Positions 57,101-63,100 of a stretch of 64,000 nucleotides of DNA are shown here, in pieces. The stretch spans positions 12,163,501-12,227,500 of the forward strand of contig OY727093.1 of NCBI GenBank assembly GCA_963402885.1, read 5' to 3'. Every line of letters starts with the position of its first letter. Positions within the stretch are counted from its first letter, which is position 1. Origin of the DNA: Antedon bifida. Taxonomy: Eukaryota; Echinodermata; Crinoidea; Comatulida; Antedonidae. The position numbers were made by a program, and so were the translations under genes. The notes under the pieces were generated by a model, which worked only from the letters and a program-made list of their open reading frames with translations, was not told the DNA's origin and did no database searches.

Positions 57101-60100
57101 GTGGTCGACGATGACGGTGTGGTCGACGATAACAATTTGACCGACGGTGGACGGTGATATGGAAGGTAATAGTGATATGGAAGGCGATAAAGATATGAGA
57201 AGGGTAACAATGACAGAAATAAGGTGATGTACTTACCCGACCACCAGTAAATTGTAGAATAGGTTTCTTCATATTGAATTTGATCATTTTCGATTACATT
57301 ATTCGTGAAAGCAATAAACGTGTTATGATTCATCTTAAAAGCAGTCACACTTCTAGGAGCCGTAGTGGGTACAGTTTGAATAAGAGTGATGGATGGACTA
57401 TCTGTTTTAAAAGAGTGTACACGTATATTATAAAAAATCAACTATTCAGATGCGTAAATAGTGAAATTGTCCCGATATTCTAGCAGTCTATTAAAAAGAA
57501 TTAACTTACAAAGGTCTATCTTAAGAATAAGACTACCAATGTCATACTCGAATTCATCATTAACAAACTGAGTCACTGCAACGTACAATTCCTCGCCCAC
57601 TTTAAAAAACTCTATGTCCGTGGCACCATGCGTTTCATAAACTAAAATTTCATCGAAATAACTCTCCTTCCATTCGTAGATTCTAAAGAAAAATATATAA
57701 CTTTCAATATTGCATTATTAAGCTATGTTTAAACAGTATAGTTTAAGTAAGAAAAGGTGTTCGTACAAAAAAAAATGGTTTCAACACATTTTCACATAAT
57801 TATAGTACTTAAACCAATATCATTACAGCATCGATTGACAGGAGCCCAAATGGACCATTGAATATAATGTAGATATATTTTAAAAACTAACCTGATATCA
57901 TTTCTGTATTTAACATTTAGGTCTGATCGAAAATTTGCCACGCCAAAAATCAATATACCATGATATGTAATACAATCTATGGCCGATGCACCGTTAGTGG
58001 TAAATGTGAAAAAAGGTTCTGGTACTGAAGCGGTACCATCCCAGATATGTACAGTCGACCTGCCTGTGTACGATAGAGTATTTCCAGAGTTGAACTGACC
58101 AATTGCCGTAACTAAAAATACCACGGTGTTGTTCAATGGCAATATTAGTAAATCTTTAACGAAGGAAGCGTCATATTCCGATAATTTATTAGTGATTAGT
58201 CGACCATTGTCATTGAGAAACATTGATATCTCGGCTATATCTTCGTATGCATTAAGAATATAGGTGTTACTATCCGTTGTGAAACCCCTTGTTACACCTT
58301 CTGTCCATGCGTCAATGTTACTCTGTTCTATCCTCCACTTATTGTTCGTTGATACATCAAATACTGCCAAATTCAAATATACATAAAGTAATAATTGGTG
58401 ATGGAAAGATTTGTGGTGAGTCTAATTTCGGCAGTTATTTTCTACAAGGACTGTTATTCAAATACATAGCATATAATATGTCCACGGCGATTCAAATATT
58501 ATTTGAATCGCCGTGGACATTAATTGTCCGTAAAGATAACCTTAACATTTATCATTAGGCCTATAACAAACTATTTTTGATTTAATAACATACCGTCTAT
58601 ATTTCGTTTTTGTCGTGATCTCTCATTACTTAGCATAACCTTTGACAAATCGCGTTTGTATTCTTGCAGCTTTTCATCAAGAAAGTTACGAAACGATTGT
58701 CTAAACTCCATGGCTTCGGATTCAGTAAGTGTGACGGAGTGTGATAAAGTTGACATGCACATCACAAGTAACACGACAAAGTTTAAGTACGTCATTCTAA
58801 CAAAACAAAAATTATACACTTACTTATTGACGCCATATTGCCTTGTAAAAAAGTTTGTCAATACATTCGTATAACACTGTGTTTTCGATTGGCATTATAA
58901 CAAAGAAGATAAAAAATTATTATCCAGCTATATCGGCCTAATTTGCAAGATTTACCGTACTAAAAAGTATCCACTTCTTAATACCTAAGAGCCTAACTCT
59001 TACCTTGCTTGATTCCAGAAGACGTTGGATGCGTACGTATTGCACCAACTTCGCTATCGAACCAAGTGTTCAGTTTCCTCCTAAATTGTCCAGTGGAGTT
59101 ATTTATGCAAATTAAGATTACCACATGCCTTCGACCGTAACGTTTTTTCACAGCCAGACTTTAAAAATAAAATATCATTGGTGAAATGTAATCTATTTTG
59201 ATGATTAAAATAATAAATAAACACATTATAACTCTCTTGATTTATCGAGAATAATACGGTGAACAGTTAATGAATGTTCATTTCTCGCAAAGACAAACAC
59301 ATCGTAATCCTTAGCAAAAAATGTAAACATCGCCCTCAATAATAATTATGAATAGAAAAGAAAACAATAGTTAAACAATCAATAGTATCTTATTTACACA
59401 CTATTTTCTTCTGCGTGTGTCATTGGTTAGTTGGAACCTATCCGAAAAGCAGTCCATGACATTGCAGACATGGGTAAGCGACTTTAGTTTTATTTTTATT
59501 GTAATAGGCCTATATCAAATGTACATTTGCAACCCTACATGGTTTGTTGATGTATTTTGATTAATTTGCTTGTGAGTCTATGTAATATATATATATAATT
59601 TGATTATAGTCTATAACCACAATATAACTACGTTTTTCGTATTATATTGTTCATTCATTCATTTTCTTTATTTCGAATAGTACATCCAAAAAATCATACA
59701 AAAAAGAACAAAAAGAGAAACATTTTCACCAGAAAATTAACAATAAGCAACTTCCACAAAACCAACCTACAATATCCTAAAATACCAATTTGCACCAACG
59801 CTGATGTAGGTCGGATTGTGGAAATTATGATTTATGCTTCTTTTTTTAAATTAAGAGTCGTTAAAACGACTCTTAATTTGTTCTTGATATACAAACTTAC
59901 CGCAAACTAATTAGGGTCATATAATTTCAATTTCAAAAATACATAAATTACATCGAAACGACAGTTAAAATGTACATGGTAATTGCCGTTACAAAGTAGT
60001 AATTAATTGTTATTATACAGTGTTGTTAAAATAATACAGTTCTTCATGTTGGTAACAGATTCTATGGTTCACAAAACACGACACCTAAAGCCATACCACA

Positions 60101-63100
60101 CACTTTTGACAATTTTAGAAATCGCAAATATTTAAATCAATAATGACAACAATAAAGAACCTGAAACTAACTTTACCTTACACAATATAGCAAGTGGGGT
60201 AAAACTATACTATGGGTATTATGTTTTACAGCTTATTGTGAATAAAGAAAAAGAGATTATTTGTTTAGGATTGTGTTCGCTGTAGCTGTTATTCCATTGA
60301 GCTTGAGTGTGTATTTGTGTTAAGGGTATGGACATAATACATCAAAGAAATAGTTAGGCTAAGTAGCGTAGTAGTAGTTCTCACTCGATCTTCCCAAATA
60401 CTTTATACTTAAATCAACATGTTACACCGTAGGCTTAGTTAATTTTATGATAGAGATAAAAATAGAAAAACTAATGACTTTTTCGTGTGGGAAAATAAGC
60501 ATAAGTATTGTGGGAATCTTAAAATGTGAATAATCATTGTACGTAATACCTATTCATTAAACCCTGGTCCTATTGAAATTCCGATAAATCATACACATCC
60601 CATGTTGAAAACAAGGTATTCTCTGTGTTATTACAATTGGTTATAGCCCCTGTTCACCCAGCCAATCAATGTTACGAAGAAAACAAAAATCGCTTTAGTC
60701 TATAAACAACGTCAGATCACCGTTATTTATAAGATATATCTCCAATTAATAAGTATGGATTTGTTTAGTACATTAGCACAATATAATAATACTGATGATA
60801 CAAATAAGCAAATGTCTGTAATAAAACCATATACGGAACAATATTACGATATCACACAAAAAGAGAAGGGAAATCAACAATGTAAATAATTGCTTTTTAA
60901 ATCCTCTATTAATTTTAATTTAAGTTTCCTTGTAGGCCTAACTGTAAATAGGCCTAGGCCTATTGTTAAATCATTTTTTTTTGTTAACTTTTATTTTACT
61001 TACTGTATTATGGACGCACCTCATTCAAGAAGTGTGACACTGTTTCAAAAGTATTACTTTTGTTAATGTTATTTTTTATATCTTGTACATAATTTAGTTT
61101 AAGTCCTTGTACTGTAAATAGGCCTATTGTTAAATCATTTTTTTCTCTAACTCTTATTTTACTTACTCTGGACGCACCTTCATTCAAGAAGTGTGCCACT
61201 ATTTCAAAAGTGTAGCTTCCAAATAAATTATTATTATTAAATGATAAGATTTAAATTTGTTTAAATTGCTCAGTACTGTACATATATAATCTTCGGTAAT
61301 TGCCCATTATATTTCTCAGAAAAATCTTGATCGATGAAAGTGGGTAAACATTTACATAGATAACAGTATCCACTTATGGTCGGACACAAATTATTTATTG
61401 ATCTTAGTATGTTTATTCAAAATTGATATACTAATCCAAGTAAGTAGAATCCCTGTTATAGGCAAAGTCTCTCTTTTTATTCTGGCTCACGAAAAGAGAA
61501 ACAATGATTAGGCAACGCATGTAGAAATTAATGAATTAACTTTTTTGGGATATCCTTTTAACTCGAGTCTTATTGTTGTACTGACTTTTTAATTGTTTTA
61601 TAAATACAGTATGTTTATATTGTATGTATTTGTGTGAATCTGGTTAATAAAGTAAATCAATCAATCAATAAAATATAAGAGCCAGAGGCCTATGTACTGT
61701 ATGTCTGAAATAAAATCCATGAAAACGAAATTAATTAATTTATTGATTGGTTATTGACTTCAGTTCGTTTCACATGAATATGTATCCCAGCACTGTAATA
61801 ATCAATATTTCTTTTTTCGCAGATATGAATGAAGACGGATATAGGGCTAATTATATCGAAGTGAAATTATGTGAAGTCGACAAATACTATGATATTTTTG
61901 AAGAAATTGGGAAGTAGGTTTTTACACACATTTACTTTTAAGAGAGAAAGAATAGAATAGAAAGAAATAGATTATAATAAAAAAAACAGTGTAGAGTAAA
62001 TATAACATAGGAAACAGTTAGGCCTAACATACAAAATAACGTATAGGTGTGCAAACTTGGAAGAGACAATGCTAATATTAATCGCTGAAATGGTTCTATA
62101 TTTTAGATTATAAAATTATTTATAAAATTAGGGGTGTATACCTACTTACTCAAGATAAATCAAGATCTCATTATTAACAGAATCTGGTAAATGAATAACA
62201 ATAATCATCTGTACCGTTGTATTTAATTGGTTACATGTTCTTGTTGCATGACCAATTATGAAAAGAGTGATCGATCCACCTTGATTTACTATCGGACAGT
62301 GTTGATAATTAGGTATTATACACAGCCGATTAGTTGCATTCCTTATTAAACAAATTAATAATCGTTGTGTCTTGCACAACCTTGGTGGATCGACAATTGA
62401 GATACCAGTAGTTTACTGGATCGAATGTGGGTTATTGCTAGATTGAAATTCAATGTACAAGATATCTATTTTCAATCAATTTTTACATTATAGGTGTTTA
62501 TACAGATGTGAATGTGAATAGTTACGAATTTTAATATAAATCAGAATGGGTATAATTCAATTAATGTATTTATTAATAAGTTAGTTGCTTGGGTACCGAC
62601 TGTTAATCATTATAAGACTAAATATTCCAAGCACCTGTACCTCCTAAAATGTTAATAATTGTTAAATTCAATGGACCTCGTGCATGTAGGCCTAATGAAT
62701 ATGTTAGCTGCTTGGGTACCGTACACACGGTACCGTACCGTAGTCAATAAATAATACTAATTAGGCTAAATCTTTCAAAAATAGCTACCTCCTAAAATAT
62801 AAATTAAATAGGCTTAATTCGTTAATAAGTTAGTCATTTTAATAAAGAGAGAAAATGTAATCATTATAAGGCTGAATTTGGAAAGCTATACTAAATCAAA
62901 AGGTCATGCTGTTTTTTAGTACAATACACTTATATTTTGTATTTTACACCCAGATAATTCGTGACGCGATAAATGTTTTTATAGTCTGCCATGAATACCG
63001 CCGCTTTGTTTTCAAATTGAACGAGCGCTATGAAATAACCAATGATCGCATTGTTACCGTATCATCTTTATGACAATGCTTGATTAGTGCAGAACAGGCT

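Larger units (their letters stand above)
42920..61822. other. 18.9 kb intron hosting a minus-strand gene
   Basis: If kinase 2 belongs to the same gene, this is its largest intron in the window. It contains AT-rich sequence, the repeat array and inverted repeat (43.8-45.1 kb), the complete antisense gene (45.26-58.8 kb), and 2.8 kb of non-coding sequence after that gene's start. Confidence 0.7.
59109..61822. other. Non-coding stretch between the minus gene and kinase 2 exons
   Basis: About 2.7 kb of AT-rich DNA. It holds a perfect hairpin (59,847-59,878), a direct duplication (60,920-61,215) and several AGGCCTA words. I see no conserved exon. The short open frames here have no domain signature. 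Confidence 0.65.

Noticed and set aside
56897..57145. Possible CRISPR array because of regular short repeats
   Set aside because: The 18 bp units are contiguous with no spacers, and the locus is animal nuclear DNA.
56903..57157. Plus-strand acidic open frame (DDDGVA repeats)
   Set aside because: Pure minisatellite translation with no start context, domain or neighbouring exon on that strand.
56818..57441. Long minus-strand open frame rich in Ser/Thr/Pro across the minisatellite
   Set aside because: It is open only because the repeat period is 18 bases. The flanking exons splice with good sites and rebuild an EAR repeat (YWWSG|QLVLEY) without it.
59647..59910. Open frame of 87 codons in the non-coding stretch
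   Set aside because: Low-complexity Lys/Asn/Thr composition expected by chance from AT-rich DNA, with no splice or domain support.
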